Part shown: piece by piece, positions 26,401-34,412 of the stretch
Numbering within the stretch: position 1 is the stretch's first letter
Layout: every line of letters starts with the position of its first letter
Assembly: GCA_016188575.1 (NCBI GenBank)
Contig: JACPHN010000114.1
Coordinates: 1 to 64,000, forward strand
Direction: 5' to 3'
Length of the DNA: 64,000 bases
Source: Candidatus Schekmanbacteria bacterium
GTDB taxonomy: Bacteria > CSSED10-310 > JACPHN01
Program-made: the position numbers and the translations under genes
The notes under the pieces: model-generated
The model's input: only the letters and a program-made list of their open reading frames with translations
What the model was told of the DNA's origin: nothing
Database searches by the model: none

Positions 26401-26943
26401 CACGCCAGTCACCTCGAAGGCCTGCCCGACGACGCCATCATCGCAGTCGAGGCGAGCACGGATTCGCCGGCACTCGCGGCGGACGCTAGCGATTTCGCGC
26501 GAGCGCTTGCGTCGATGTACGAATGCTGGGCCAAGAAACGCGGTTTTGTTCTGATCGCCCTGGAGCGCCAGGTTGTCACCGGCGAAAACTCCGGCGCGGC
26601 TACGGCCAATCGGTCCCTCTTCGCAATTGGCGGCCCGGGTGCATACCGAATGCTGCGCGCGGAAGCGGGACTCCACGTCCTCGAGATTCCCAGGGACGAA
26701 CGCTCCTTTGCGCGCGCCAAGGTGCGGGTCAGAGTCCTGCCGCAACCTGAATGCTCGGCGGATTCCGCGGCCGGGCTGCGAAACGCGGCTTTCGCTGCCA
26801 TGGCGGCGGAAGCTGCCGAATCTCAAGCGATCGTGCGTCGCTACCGGCGCGCCCCTTCGCCCCTGGTTCGCGACGGCGTGCGCGACGCCCGCACGGGGCG
26901 ACTCGACCGCGTGCTGGAGGGAAACTTCGATGTCCTTCCTTGA
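23482..26943 (+). CDS. Membrane-anchored Clp-like double AAA+ ATPase fused to a release-factor-like domain lacking GGQ
   Basis: A 1153-residue protein (ATG 23494 is an alternative start). Residues 6-25 form one hydrophobic segment. AAA module 1 has Walker A GEAGTGKSA (about 307), but its Walker B position reads NILWMGGDLQQF (about 364) instead of an acidic pair. AAA module 2 is a full Clp/Hsp100 type: GPTGTGKTE (about 579), VVLLDEIEKA (about 644), TSNLGSA, FRPEFLNRVD and GARPLKRAI. From about residue 880 the sequence follows class-I peptide release factors of RF2 type: GFWDSASRR, then DDAIIAVEAS, ASMYECWAKKRGF, GPGAYRMLRAEAGLH, VRVLPQ and the terminal block LVRDGVRDARTG with VLEGNFDVL. The GGQ domain and the SPF motif are absent. 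It is probably an energy-dependent remodelling protein facing the cytoplasm, with a ribosome-binding-derived adaptor. terC follows 35 bases downstream. Confidence 0.8.
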   Translation: MGPNMDVILFTALLAFLLGFTADRWFFLTRGRGSEDTNDDAEDGAEPAAGGESGAPPDDATAADNGAEQDPIDELRGFSRDARPFFENITHAKDLYQCEPFVAGIELLVETKCPLDILIQMATGTDAVLACMALAALARHDQASTVTATLLEHIATFYPWQLYFALLAVDAHHEGPIAGQILARGRPEWVNHTAVVASLAELLDRRIAAGESPTFGGLLGTLLPDGITALRELLSRLGAPRNEALVAELDAWDSARTDRAFLHTVGRVAEDPREVADIVGTPEVRRCLKEARAALFGIRPRALVVVGEAGTGKSAVLHLIANEARAAGWTIFEASALEVHAGQVYVGQIEGRIKELVDKVHRRRNILWMGGDLQQFHSVGRHLHSRRGLLELLTPAIEARDVLLVTEARTEAFERLLLAYPSLQTMVAVVRLAALDQQAAEEVALAATAAWKTPSGVALFSGATLREAGHLARQYLGQIAPPGNVMNLLRLCREEAVNAEIDRAIGTEDLVGTLSKLSGLPRDILDERHPLDLDALRALFNRRVLGQAEAVECLIERVAMIKAGLTDPTRPAGIFLFVGPTGTGKTEIARTLATFLFGSPDRMIRLDMSEFMSPESLSRIVGSADPISESTALVDEIRKQPFSVVLLDEIEKAHASVWDLFLQVFDAGRLTDRRGNAADFRHCTMILTSNLGSALPAGVSIGFAADSGHFSTARVQRAVGETFRPEFLNRVDRVVVFHPLSRTIMRSILLKELADVLDRRGFRRREWAVEWEESALGFLLRVGFSQELGARPLKRAIDRYFLSPLALTIVNRQAPEGDQFLFVRSAGDALEVSFIDPDAPPAASGEASVEAPSAEGEPDLRALVTLARGTTAELAVLEGEHARLHAAVSESAWMAAKATALSAMSAKGFWDSASRRVTLTAIERMDRIEAAVASSASLLDRLRHTRRERGSGHTLRADLARSIAEQLFLTSEAHASHLEGLPDDAIIAVEASTDSPALAADASDFARALASMYECWAKKRGFVLIALERQVVTGENSGAATANRSLFAIGGPGAYRMLRAEAGLHVLEIPRDERSFARAKVRVRVLPQPECSADSAAGLRNAAFAAMAAEAAESQAIVRRYRRAPSPLVRDGVRDARTGRLDRVLEGNFDVLP

Positions 26944-26978
26944 CCAACCAACCGATTCATCCGCCGGAGATTGTGCGA

Positions 26979-27764
26979 ATGGACCTAGGTGCGCTGCTGA
27001 CCAGCCCTGAAACGTATGCCAGCCTGCTGACTCTGACCGCTCTCGAGGTGGTCCTGGGCATAGACAACATCGTGTTCATTGCCATCCTGGCGGGCCGCGC
27101 GCCCCGCGAGCGGCAGTTGCTAGCGCGGCGGATCGGCATCGCCGTGGCGCTGGTGTCGCGACTGCTGCTTCTCATGTGCATCTCGTGGGTGATGCGCCTC
27201 GACTCCGCACTGTTTTCCGTAGCCGGCACCGATATCTCGGGAAAAGACCTGATTCTGATCATCGGCGGGCTGTTTCTCATGGGCAAGGCGACCCATGAGA
27301 TCTACGAGAACGTGGAGCGGCCGGCACAACATCAGGGGCACGCGATTGAAGAAGCCGATGGCCGAGACGCGCGAGCCGGCCATCCTCATCACCTCGCGTG
27401 GCCCAGTTTCCTGGCGCAGGTCGTGATGCTCGATGTCGTCTTTTCCCTGGACTCAGTCATCACCGCCGTCGGTATGGTAAACAACCTGCTCATCATGGCT
27501 ACCGCGGTTGTCCTCGCGGTAGGCATCATGCTCGCGTTTGCCGGCCCAATCGGAGATTTCGTGCAGCGGCGCGCCAGCATTCGCGTTTTGGCTCTGGCTT
27601 TTCTCGTGTTGATCGGCTTCTTGCTAATCACCGAGGGGTTCGATCAGCACGTCCCCAAGGGCTACGTCTACTTCGCGATGGCCTTCTCGCTTGGAATTGA
27701 AGTCCTCAACATGCGCATGCGCAGTCGCGCCGAGCGCCTGGACGAAGCAGGTGCCACCGAATAG
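26979..27764 (+). CDS. terC: TerC family integral membrane protein
   Basis: A 261-residue membrane protein starting at ATG 26979. It contains the family motifs LEVVLGIDNIVFI (about residue 20) and VVMLDVVFSLDSVITAVGM (about 150), each with conserved acidic residues inside membrane segments, and ends with LGIEVLNMRMR. A His/Asp-rich cytoplasmic loop (about 110-135) separates the two halves. TerC proteins are linked to tellurite resistance, manganese efflux and metallation of exported proteins. Here it follows the Clp-like/release-factor-like gene after 35 bases and precedes a terminator, so the two form one operon. Confidence 0.9.
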   Translation: MDLGALLTSPETYASLLTLTALEVVLGIDNIVFIAILAGRAPRERQLLARRIGIAVALVSRLLLLMCISWVMRLDSALFSVAGTDISGKDLILIIGGLFLMGKATHEIYENVERPAQHQGHAIEEADGRDARAGHPHHLAWPSFLAQVVMLDVVFSLDSVITAVGMVNNLLIMATAVVLAVGIMLAFAGPIGDFVQRRASIRVLALAFLVLIGFLLITEGFDQHVPKGYVYFAMAFSLGIEVLNMRMRSRAERLDEAGATE

Positions 27765-27778
27765 GTGGCAGGCGCCGC

Positions 27779-27807
27779 GCCCAGGCGATGTGCCGGCTCG
27801 CCTGGGC
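27779..27807. terminator. Intrinsic terminator between converging terC and HEAT/receiver/PilZ genes
   Basis: A perfect ten-base-pair stem, GCCCAGGCGA and TCGCCTGGGC, with a nine-base loop, followed by TTT on the plus strand. It begins 15 bases after the terC stop. The T-run is short, but stem strength and position support termination of the terC operon. It also lies downstream of the converging minus-strand gene. Confidence 0.75.
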
Positions 27808-27844
27808 TTTGCCGCGCGTCGTAATCCCGCAGCGGCGAAGCGCG

Positions 27845-30658
27845 CTACGATGCGCGCTTCCTGAGCTCGCGCGCGAACAGCCCCAACATCAAGCGCATCA
27901 TCGCTTCGCGCCGGCGGTTGTCGAGCTCGGCAAAGCGAATCACGACCTCGCCCGGCCTCTTCGCACTGATGACGCCATCGGTCGAGAGGGCCTCCGCGCC
28001 CTCACCCACCGAAAACTTGCAAAAACAGCCCTGCGCTACCACAGGCTCGGCGTCCGGGGGTACGGACATACCAGCTTCCGCGAGCGCGAGGTGACGGAGC
28101 GCGCCGTCAAAGCGGTGAGCTCCCCCGCAGTAAAGTCTCGCGGGGACCTCGTGGCCCGGCAAGACAAAAGCCCGCGCGGTGCTCGTGTTGTCCAGCCGAT
28201 AGAGTGCCGGGAGAATAACGTCCTCCATCTCGAGCGCCCTGACCGGCTTTTTCAAGAACGCGTCGGCACCCAGTCGCCGTGCCGTCTCCGCCGAGGCCCC
28301 CGAAGGGAATGAGCTGACCATGACGATCGGCGCCGTTTCACCGAGCTTCCTCAGTGCCGCGAGCACCTCCATGCCGCTCACGTTCGGCATGACCAGATCG
28401 AGCAGCAACAGGTCAGGGCGGCTCCTGAGGAAGAGGGCGAGCGCCTCCCGGCCATCCGAGGCCGTTCCAACCACGGCGAGCCCCGACGCCTCCGCCATCT
28501 CCTGCAACTGCCGGCGCGCCATCCGCGAGTCATCTGCGATCAGCACGCGCCGGCGAAATGCCGCGAATGCAGCGATCACCAGCTCCTCCGGCAGCGCGGG
28601 GGGCGCCACCACGCGCACCACGCCGCGCGCGTCGTGCAGGTGTGCAATCCGATTCTCCTCCGTCACGACCACGGTGGGCACCACCGGCCAGCCCCGGGCT
28701 CGCCGCAGCGCATCCCAGCGCCGCAGCGCTTGCGGCCCGTCGAGGTCGGGCAGGACCTCGCCAACGAACAGCAGCTCCGGCGGCGAGGGAAGTGCCGCCA
28801 CCGCATCCAGCGAGCTCATCCCGCTATAGTCTGAAACCTCGAAATCCGGGCTCGGAAACGCCCGTAAGAGCTGACCGACAAAGGTTCGACCATGCGTGAG
28901 CAACGCGATGCGGATTGCTCGCTCGACGGGTGTTTCGCTCGACACGCAGGGCTGCAGGACGGGCCGAATCGCCTCCAGTGACTGCTGAAACACCGGTGCT
29001 TCGGAGCGATCCTCTTCTTTGCTCTTGCTACTAACCGTTCGGAGCGCCGCCTCCAAAGCCTCGTCGATGCCGTCGCGCAAGTCCGGGACTTGTTGGGCGA
29101 CCGCGACCAGGAACCGCGCCGCTACCACGCGGAGCGGCTTGTGATCATGCAGCAGGAGCGACTGCACGAGGCGCACTGGCGCCGAAAACGCTGCACCCAT
29201 GGCCATGCCCCGAGCCGCCAGCTCCCGCGCCTCGGCAATCTGCACCAATGACCCTACAAGCGACAGCAATCTCCGCGTCCGATCCACCGATTTCGCGGCC
29301 AGCTCGGTCAGTATCCCCACAGCTTCGGCCGTCCGATGCGCGGCGATGGCGTGCGCCGCCTCGTCGAGCTCGGCCTGGTTCTGGGTAACCTCGGCGCGGC
29401 GCGCCAGCGGACCGAGCGCGGCAGGCAGGCCGACAGCGCCCAGAGCGCGGATTGCCGCGTGCACGACGAGCGTATGCCGGTCACCGGCGATGAGCTCGAC
29501 GAGATAGTCGACAGTCGCCTCTTCCTTGCGCTTCGCCAGTGCCTCAACAATGACGACGAGGTTCTGGACCTCGGCGGTTGCGATGAGCTCCGTTAGCGCC
29601 GGCGACGGCCCCAGCGATGCCAGAGCCCGCGCCGCCTCCTCCCGGCAGGCGCGGGAGGGGTCCTGCGCCAACGAGGAAAGTGCTGATACCACCTCAGCCG
29701 GTGCCGCGCCAGCGTGGCTCGCCGCCGCGCGCGCAACCTCGGCGCGAACCACCTCACTGGAATCGCCGCGTGCCTCCCGCAGGACCGTCCACGCCTCGGT
29801 CAGGCGCAGGCGCCCCAAGGCCGTGGCCGCGGCGCATCGCACCCCGATGTCGGGGCTGGCAAGACCATCGCGAGCCAGGCCGAGCGCCGCGCCTTGGTAC
29901 GTTCCACCGCTCCGCTCGCCGATCGCAGCGATGGCAAGCAGGGTCTGGCGAGCCAGGTCGACGATCTCCGCGCGGTCTCGCCGCTCCGGTGACGATTGCT
30001 CGAGCTCGATCTTGACCTTCCGATACTGCTCGCCAAGCGCCTGCGACGCCTCGGGGCCGGAGATCTCGCCGAGAACGCGCGCCGACTCGTGTCGGGTCCA
30101 CACGTCCGGGTTGCTCAGATTCGCCAGCAGCGCCTCGACTTGTGCCTCTCCCGCAATCAAACATAGCGCGTCCGCCGCTCGCGTAATCGCCCTGCGCGTC
30201 TTCCCCGCCGCTAGCGCCGCCAGATACTGCCCCACGGGATTCTTGCGGTAGCACTGAGTCAGAGCGCGCCGCAACACCGCCAGATATCCGGCATCGGTGG
30301 CGGCCCTGGCCTCGCGATCCAGCGCTTCCAGCGCGTCCGCGGTCCCGATCTTTCCCAGCGCTACGGCGACTTCCTGCTTCAACGCCACGTCGTTGGAGCT
30401 GGCCAGGAGCTCAGCAAGGGGCCCCGCAAGCTCGACACCTCCGTGCTCACCCATGACCTCCGCGAGATCAGCCTGCAGGGTAGGCTCCGCCGTGTCCAGG
30501 ATCCAAAAGGCGAGAGCCTGCGCACCAGGTTCGCCCAACGCCGATAGTCGGGTCATGAGCTGGCGCCGAAACCAGGATCGGCCCGAGCGGCCCCGCTCAT
30601 CCAGGAGGTCGCCAAACGACGCTACCCACGACCTACCGCGCATCGCGTTCCACAGCAT
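27845..30658 (-). CDS. HEAT-repeat protein with pseudoreceiver, receiver and PilZ domains
   Basis: A 937-residue protein. Residues 1-560 are HEAT/armadillo-like helical repeats (recurring Ala/Leu-rich pairs such as EEAARALASLGPS). Residues about 578-700 look like a receiver fold that lost its active site: the phosphoacceptor position reads FVGEVLPDLDG, and a proline replaces the usual lysine. Residues about 702-815 are a complete receiver with the acidic pair in IADDSRM, LLLDLVMP (phosphoacceptor about 753), MVSS and KKPV. The C-terminus is a PilZ-like domain in which the usual RxxxR start is weak (HEVPARLY), so c-di-GMP binding is doubtful. It is probably a phosphorylation-controlled scaffold for motility, secretion or surface behaviour. 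It stands alone on the minus strand. Confidence 0.78.
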   Translation of the reverse strand: MLWNAMRGRSWVASFGDLLDERGRSGRSWFRRQLMTRLSALGEPGAQALAFWILDTAEPTLQADLAEVMGEHGGVELAGPLAELLASSNDVALKQEVAVALGKIGTADALEALDREARAATDAGYLAVLRRALTQCYRKNPVGQYLAALAAGKTRRAITRAADALCLIAGEAQVEALLANLSNPDVWTRHESARVLGEISGPEASQALGEQYRKVKIELEQSSPERRDRAEIVDLARQTLLAIAAIGERSGGTYQGAALGLARDGLASPDIGVRCAAATALGRLRLTEAWTVLREARGDSSEVVRAEVARAAASHAGAAPAEVVSALSSLAQDPSRACREEAARALASLGPSPALTELIATAEVQNLVVIVEALAKRKEEATVDYLVELIAGDRHTLVVHAAIRALGAVGLPAALGPLARRAEVTQNQAELDEAAHAIAAHRTAEAVGILTELAAKSVDRTRRLLSLVGSLVQIAEARELAARGMAMGAAFSAPVRLVQSLLLHDHKPLRVVAARFLVAVAQQVPDLRDGIDEALEAALRTVSSKSKEEDRSEAPVFQQSLEAIRPVLQPCVSSETPVERAIRIALLTHGRTFVGQLLRAFPSPDFEVSDYSGMSSLDAVAALPSPPELLFVGEVLPDLDGPQALRRWDALRRARGWPVVPTVVVTEENRIAHLHDARGVVRVVAPPALPEELVIAAFAAFRRRVLIADDSRMARRQLQEMAEASGLAVVGTASDGREALALFLRSRPDLLLLDLVMPNVSGMEVLAALRKLGETAPIVMVSSFPSGASAETARRLGADAFLKKPVRALEMEDVILPALYRLDNTSTARAFVLPGHEVPARLYCGGAHRFDGALRHLALAEAGMSVPPDAEPVVAQGCFCKFSVGEGAEALSTDGVISAKRPGEVVIRFAELDNRRREAMMRLMLGLFARELRKRAS

Positions 30659-30900
30659 CGGCGGTCCGCGGAAACCCGGCCGCCGGGTTGAACAAGCTCG
30701 ACCCCATAGATCCCTCTTCGGAATCGCTACCCGCTGGCTTTACTCGCGCGCCGAGATTGCGGACGGCCGTCAGCGCAACTCACCTCTGCCGGCCACCGCG
30801 CCTGCGCGCGGAGCGCGGAGACTGACCCAGGGCGTGGCAGGTGGCGCCGTGAAGCGCGCCACCATCCGCGGCTCTCCTCCTGAGCCCACCACGAGCTCGC

Positions 30901-30934
30901 CTCCGTCCCTCCCCCCGCAAGCGGGAGGGAGATG
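30901..30934 (+). repeat. Dispersed palindromic repeat core, copy 5
   Basis: CTCCCCCCGCAAGCGGGAGG forms the family hairpin; the long tail is absent. It lies in the 341-base gap (30659-30999) between two minus-strand genes. I see nothing else of note in that gap; short frames there have low-complexity composition. Confidence 0.75.
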
Positions 30935-30999
30935 AACAGCCTACGCAAAGACAGTAGCAGCGGCTCCGCCACGCCGCTCCCCGTAGCCTGGACCCTGGC

Positions 31000-32853
31000 C
31001 TACGGCGTCTCGCGCCTGCGCTGCGCGCGACTGATTGCCGTCCCCAAGAATGCAACTATGGCGAGCAGCCCAAGATCGAGCTGCCAGGCAGGCGATGACG
31101 CCAGACCGCCGCCTGCCGCCGAACGGAAGCAACCCCCGCTGTCCCCTTCGTCATCGTCGCCGCCGCCCGAACCACTCAGGCACGACGGGTACACAAACGA
31201 TACGATACGTGTTTTCCACCAACCGTCAGCACCAACGTATTCGGTAGTAAACCAGAACGTGCAATCGTCGACTGGATCGACGTTCATTGCGGCGTAGTCC
31301 CCCCACCGGTATCCGGCGTCTTCTGGTTGCGGAGCGGCACTGCTGATGACCGTCACCTCCGTCTTTGACAGGCTGTTGTTGCCATCCTTTGCTTCTCTGG
31401 CAACGTAGCGAATCTGCGGTAGGATGTTGCGCTCGTTCGACGGGCTGGAAACGCTGTAGCCGAGGGCAATATCACCGACCTTGTCCATGGCGATGCTTCC
31501 TGTCCAGCGGTTAGCGTTGTCCGGCGCGTGGGTGCCCTGCTGCCGAATCGACCAGGCTCCTCCTGACCGGGTCAACTCGAACCAACGAATTCCCGCATGC
31601 CCCTGGCCGTCGGCGTCGACTGTGAAATTGCCGACGATGGCTTCCCGGCTGCCGAGATTCCGATATTGGAGCCTGTTCATGAGCATATCCGCGAGGGGAT
31701 CGAGCGTCTGGCTCGTCCCCGGTTGCTCTATGCAGATCCCGCTTGCGCAAAGCTCGCTGTCGAAGGAGGCCAACGCGACATCACCCAGGTGCGAGAATGA
31801 GGCGCGCGCGGCAGCGGTAAAATCGGTGGTCAAAGTGTAGATTTCGAGGCGATCCGCGCCGCCGTGAACTTCGCCGTCGACGTGCCTCATGAACAGCCCG
31901 GGGCTGCCGGCGGGCGGCAGTGTTGGTCCATCCGCATCCACCGGGAGCAACGTCTGGAACGTGTTTCCGGGCAGACGAGGAAGCGGCGCACGGATGCCAG
32001 AAGCACTTTGCCCTGCCAGCATGGCCTTGCGGTCAACCGCGTACGCGGCGACCACCGCTTCGTCGGGCTCGTTTGTGCCGACATAGTACGCGTCTCGCCA
32101 CACCCCATACTTCGGATAGTCCGGCAGCACCGAGGTGCGAAACCCGTATGCCCACCATCCACCCGCTATGGGATCGCTCGTCTTGGATACGGCGATGCAC
32201 AGATAGAATGGGCCATCTTCGCTGTCATCAGGCCAGTTGAACTGGCTTACCACCCAGCGCTCGGCATACTGATCGTAGACGACGACGGGGTCACCCTGAT
32301 CTTCCTGACCGCAAACGCTGGATGGGCTCCACAGTGAGCTGATGTCGCGCGGTGTGAGCAGGGTGCTGCCCGACTTGCTGAACACGGCGATTTGCGAGTT
32401 CACCATTTGCACGTAGTGGTTCGGTCCGACGTCTCCAACCGTGTCGGGAGGCAGATACCCCGTAAAGTCGATGCCGTCGAAGTTGGCTGAAGCCGACGGC
32501 GTCGCCGCTGCCGACACCGCGGTGGAACCCTGATCCAGTGCGGAGACCAGCCCCGAGCCGCTGGCTCGGATCGCGGGCTTGTCGCCTTGCGAAGGGTGCT
32601 GGTGACCTTCGCCAGGTGCCATGACAACGCGAATGGGATCACCAGGCTTCCATTTCTTGGCGAGGGGAAGCTCCGCCAACGAGCCGTCAAAGGCATGTGG
32701 CGCAGCCGGCCCAAGCACCTCGATCGCCAGTGGCGACGGCTCACCGGCGGACGCCGTCGTGGCGACCACCGCGGCGGCAACCAGGCCAAGCATTGCGGCT
32801 GCCGAAACGAACAGGCGGGGTGTTGTCGATCCCGGTAGCGATGCTATTGCCAT
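31000..32853 (-). CDS. Exported protein of unknown function with Cys-Gly motif and C-terminal membrane anchor
   Basis: A 617-residue protein. ATG 32853 has AAGGAGAG five bases upstream and opens a signal peptide ending near TASAGE. The body is Trp/Tyr rich and beta-like, with stretches such as FTGYLPPDTVGDVGPNHYVQ and VVYDQYAERWVVSQF that I know only from uncharacterised exported proteins. Residues 565-580 are Gly/Asp rich and lead to GGCFRSAAGGG, a hydrophobic helix and ISRAQRRRETP. That is a Cys-Gly-rich, single-span, basic tail of the kind used as a C-terminal sorting signal (GlyGly- or MYXO-CTERM-like). It is the last gene of the five-gene envelope operon. Confidence 0.7.
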   Translation of the reverse strand: MAIASLPGSTTPRLFVSAAAMLGLVAAAVVATTASAGEPSPLAIEVLGPAAPHAFDGSLAELPLAKKWKPGDPIRVVMAPGEGHQHPSQGDKPAIRASGSGLVSALDQGSTAVSAAATPSASANFDGIDFTGYLPPDTVGDVGPNHYVQMVNSQIAVFSKSGSTLLTPRDISSLWSPSSVCGQEDQGDPVVVYDQYAERWVVSQFNWPDDSEDGPFYLCIAVSKTSDPIAGGWWAYGFRTSVLPDYPKYGVWRDAYYVGTNEPDEAVVAAYAVDRKAMLAGQSASGIRAPLPRLPGNTFQTLLPVDADGPTLPPAGSPGLFMRHVDGEVHGGADRLEIYTLTTDFTAAARASFSHLGDVALASFDSELCASGICIEQPGTSQTLDPLADMLMNRLQYRNLGSREAIVGNFTVDADGQGHAGIRWFELTRSGGAWSIRQQGTHAPDNANRWTGSIAMDKVGDIALGYSVSSPSNERNILPQIRYVAREAKDGNNSLSKTEVTVISSAAPQPEDAGYRWGDYAAMNVDPVDDCTFWFTTEYVGADGWWKTRIVSFVYPSCLSGSGGGDDDEGDSGGCFRSAAGGGLASSPAWQLDLGLLAIVAFLGTAISRAQRRRETP

Positions 32854-32903
32854 ATTCTCTCCTTGAGGGTTTGGGCCCGGGTCCGCAGACCCGGGGGAAA
32901 GCT

Positions 32904-34370
32904 CTATCGAAACGCTTGCAGAGAGAGCTGCACCTGGATGGGCCGCAGCGCATGGCTCGCCGGTAGCGTCCACCGTTTCAGGTGACTGGCGAGCGCGGCG
33001 GCGAGCGCCGAATCTTTGAGTGATCCGCGGCGCACGTCCACCTCACCAACAGCGCCATCGCCCGCGGCAGAAAGCACGACCACCAGGTCGCCGGCCTCTA
33101 ATTTTCCGCCTGCGGCCACGGCGTCAAGCAGGCGGCTCAGCGCGTTCTCATTCGCGTACAGGACCCGGAGGAACTGCGCGTCGCTGATTTTTCCGGTAAT
33201 CTTGAGCGCATCGACCCGCAGCCCCCACCCCGATTCGGTGGCCGCCGGGTCGGCAACCGCAAACGGGGGCCGCGGCGGCAAGCTCGCCTTCTCCGCCACC
33301 GGGTCGACAAAGCGCCACTGCACCAAGAAGTCCCGATTGGGAATCTTGTCGCCCTTCGCCAGGCGAATCGTCGCGGTGCCCTTGAACGGAAAGGTCAGGG
33401 CGGGCGCTTCTACGTCGCCTTCAGGTCCAGTCGTGACAAACACGATGGGGTGGCTCACGCAGATGATCCCGGCCAGATTCTTTCCAGTCGCGACCTTGAC
33501 TTCGAGCTCGACCTCGCTTGCGGGCCGATCGGCCGGGATCGCGTCGCCGGGGGCTCCCGCCGCGCCGGCACTCACGGCCGTCCAGGCGGTCAATGGCAAC
33601 AGCCAGTCCGGGCGGCGCTCACCGGGTGTCACCGGCTCCTCGTACTTGAAGACGACGTTGACAGTATCTCCGGGCTTTGCGCCCGAAAAACGGCGCACAA
33701 AGAGGGAGCGACGCCCGAGCAGGTTCGAGGTCAGACCCGTTTTCCCCGTCGAGCCGAGATCGGTCTTGTCCGCTGTCAGCGCCTTGTCACCGGCTTTCAG
33801 CCCTAACGCGGTGACGGCCGCACTGAGAGGCAACGGGTAAAGGTAACCGACGGGGCCCTCGGTTGCGTCCGGGGGGATGGAGAAAGATTGCACCAACTCA
33901 ACCTGCACGCGCTGTTTTTCAATCGTCGCCGCGGCCTTGGTGTGCATCGGAGCAAGCTCGATAACGCGCCCCTCTTTGGTACAGGTCAGGGTCCCCTGAG
34001 TAGGCCTGGGGGCGACAGCCGCGGCCACCGGCTGGGTGGCCGCCGGCGGTGTGGAAGCCGGCGGTGTGGAAGCCGGCTGGGTGGGAGCAGCTTGTGCGGG
34101 AGCCGGCGGTGTTGCCGCCGGAGGCTGCGTTGCCGGCGGCTGCGCGCCGGTCGGCTCCGCGGAGGCTGGCTGTGTGGGTGCCGGCGGCTGCGTTGCCGGG
34201 GGCTGTGTCGCCGGTGGTTGCGGGTTAGTGGGCTGCGTGGGCGCCGGCTGCGCCGTCGCCTTGCCGGCTAACCCCCCTGTCATCATCGCCATCGCCGCAA
34301 GCATGATCGCGGCAACCGCCGCAGGCGTGCGGCGCGCGCCCTCAGATTCAGAGCCATACTTTCTTCTCAT
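32904..34370 (-). CDS. Exported VIT-domain-like protein without a von Willebrand A domain
   Basis: A 488-residue protein. GGAGGAG lies about ten bases before ATG 34370. A signal peptide (to about residue 40) is followed by a Pro/Thr/Gln repeat linker (about 41-120). Residues 125-260 match the VIT (vault/inter-alpha-trypsin) domain: VELVQSFSIPPDATEGPVGYLYPLPL, here interrupted for reading at PPDATEGPV, then RRFSGAKPGDTVNVVFKYEEP. VIT proteins of proteobacteria normally continue into a VWA domain, but here the rest is an unrecognised beta-rich region and no MIDAS motif is visible. The start of a VWA-preceding strand (NRDFLVQWRF) is kept, so the VWA domain may have been lost or replaced. It is probably periplasmic or surface exposed, a partner of its operon neighbours. 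Confidence 0.65.
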   Translation of the reverse strand: MRRKYGSESEGARRTPAAVAAIMLAAMAMMTGGLAGKATAQPAPTQPTNPQPPATQPPATQPPAPTQPASAEPTGAQPPATQPPAATPPAPAQAAPTQPASTPPASTPPAATQPVAAAVAPRPTQGTLTCTKEGRVIELAPMHTKAAATIEKQRVQVELVQSFSIPPDATEGPVGYLYPLPLSAAVTALGLKAGDKALTADKTDLGSTGKTGLTSNLLGRRSLFVRRFSGAKPGDTVNVVFKYEEPVTPGERRPDWLLPLTAWTAVSAGAAGAPGDAIPADRPASEVELEVKVATGKNLAGIICVSHPIVFVTTGPEGDVEAPALTFPFKGTATIRLAKGDKIPNRDFLVQWRFVDPVAEKASLPPRPPFAVADPAATESGWGLRVDALKITGKISDAQFLRVLYANENALSRLLDAVAAGGKLEAGDLVVVLSAAGDGAVGEVDVRRGSLKDSALAAALASHLKRWTLPASHALRPIQVQLSLQAFR

Positions 34371-34412
34371 GGCGTTTCCACTCCTCCACTACTGACTTTC
34401 TTCTTGAGCACG

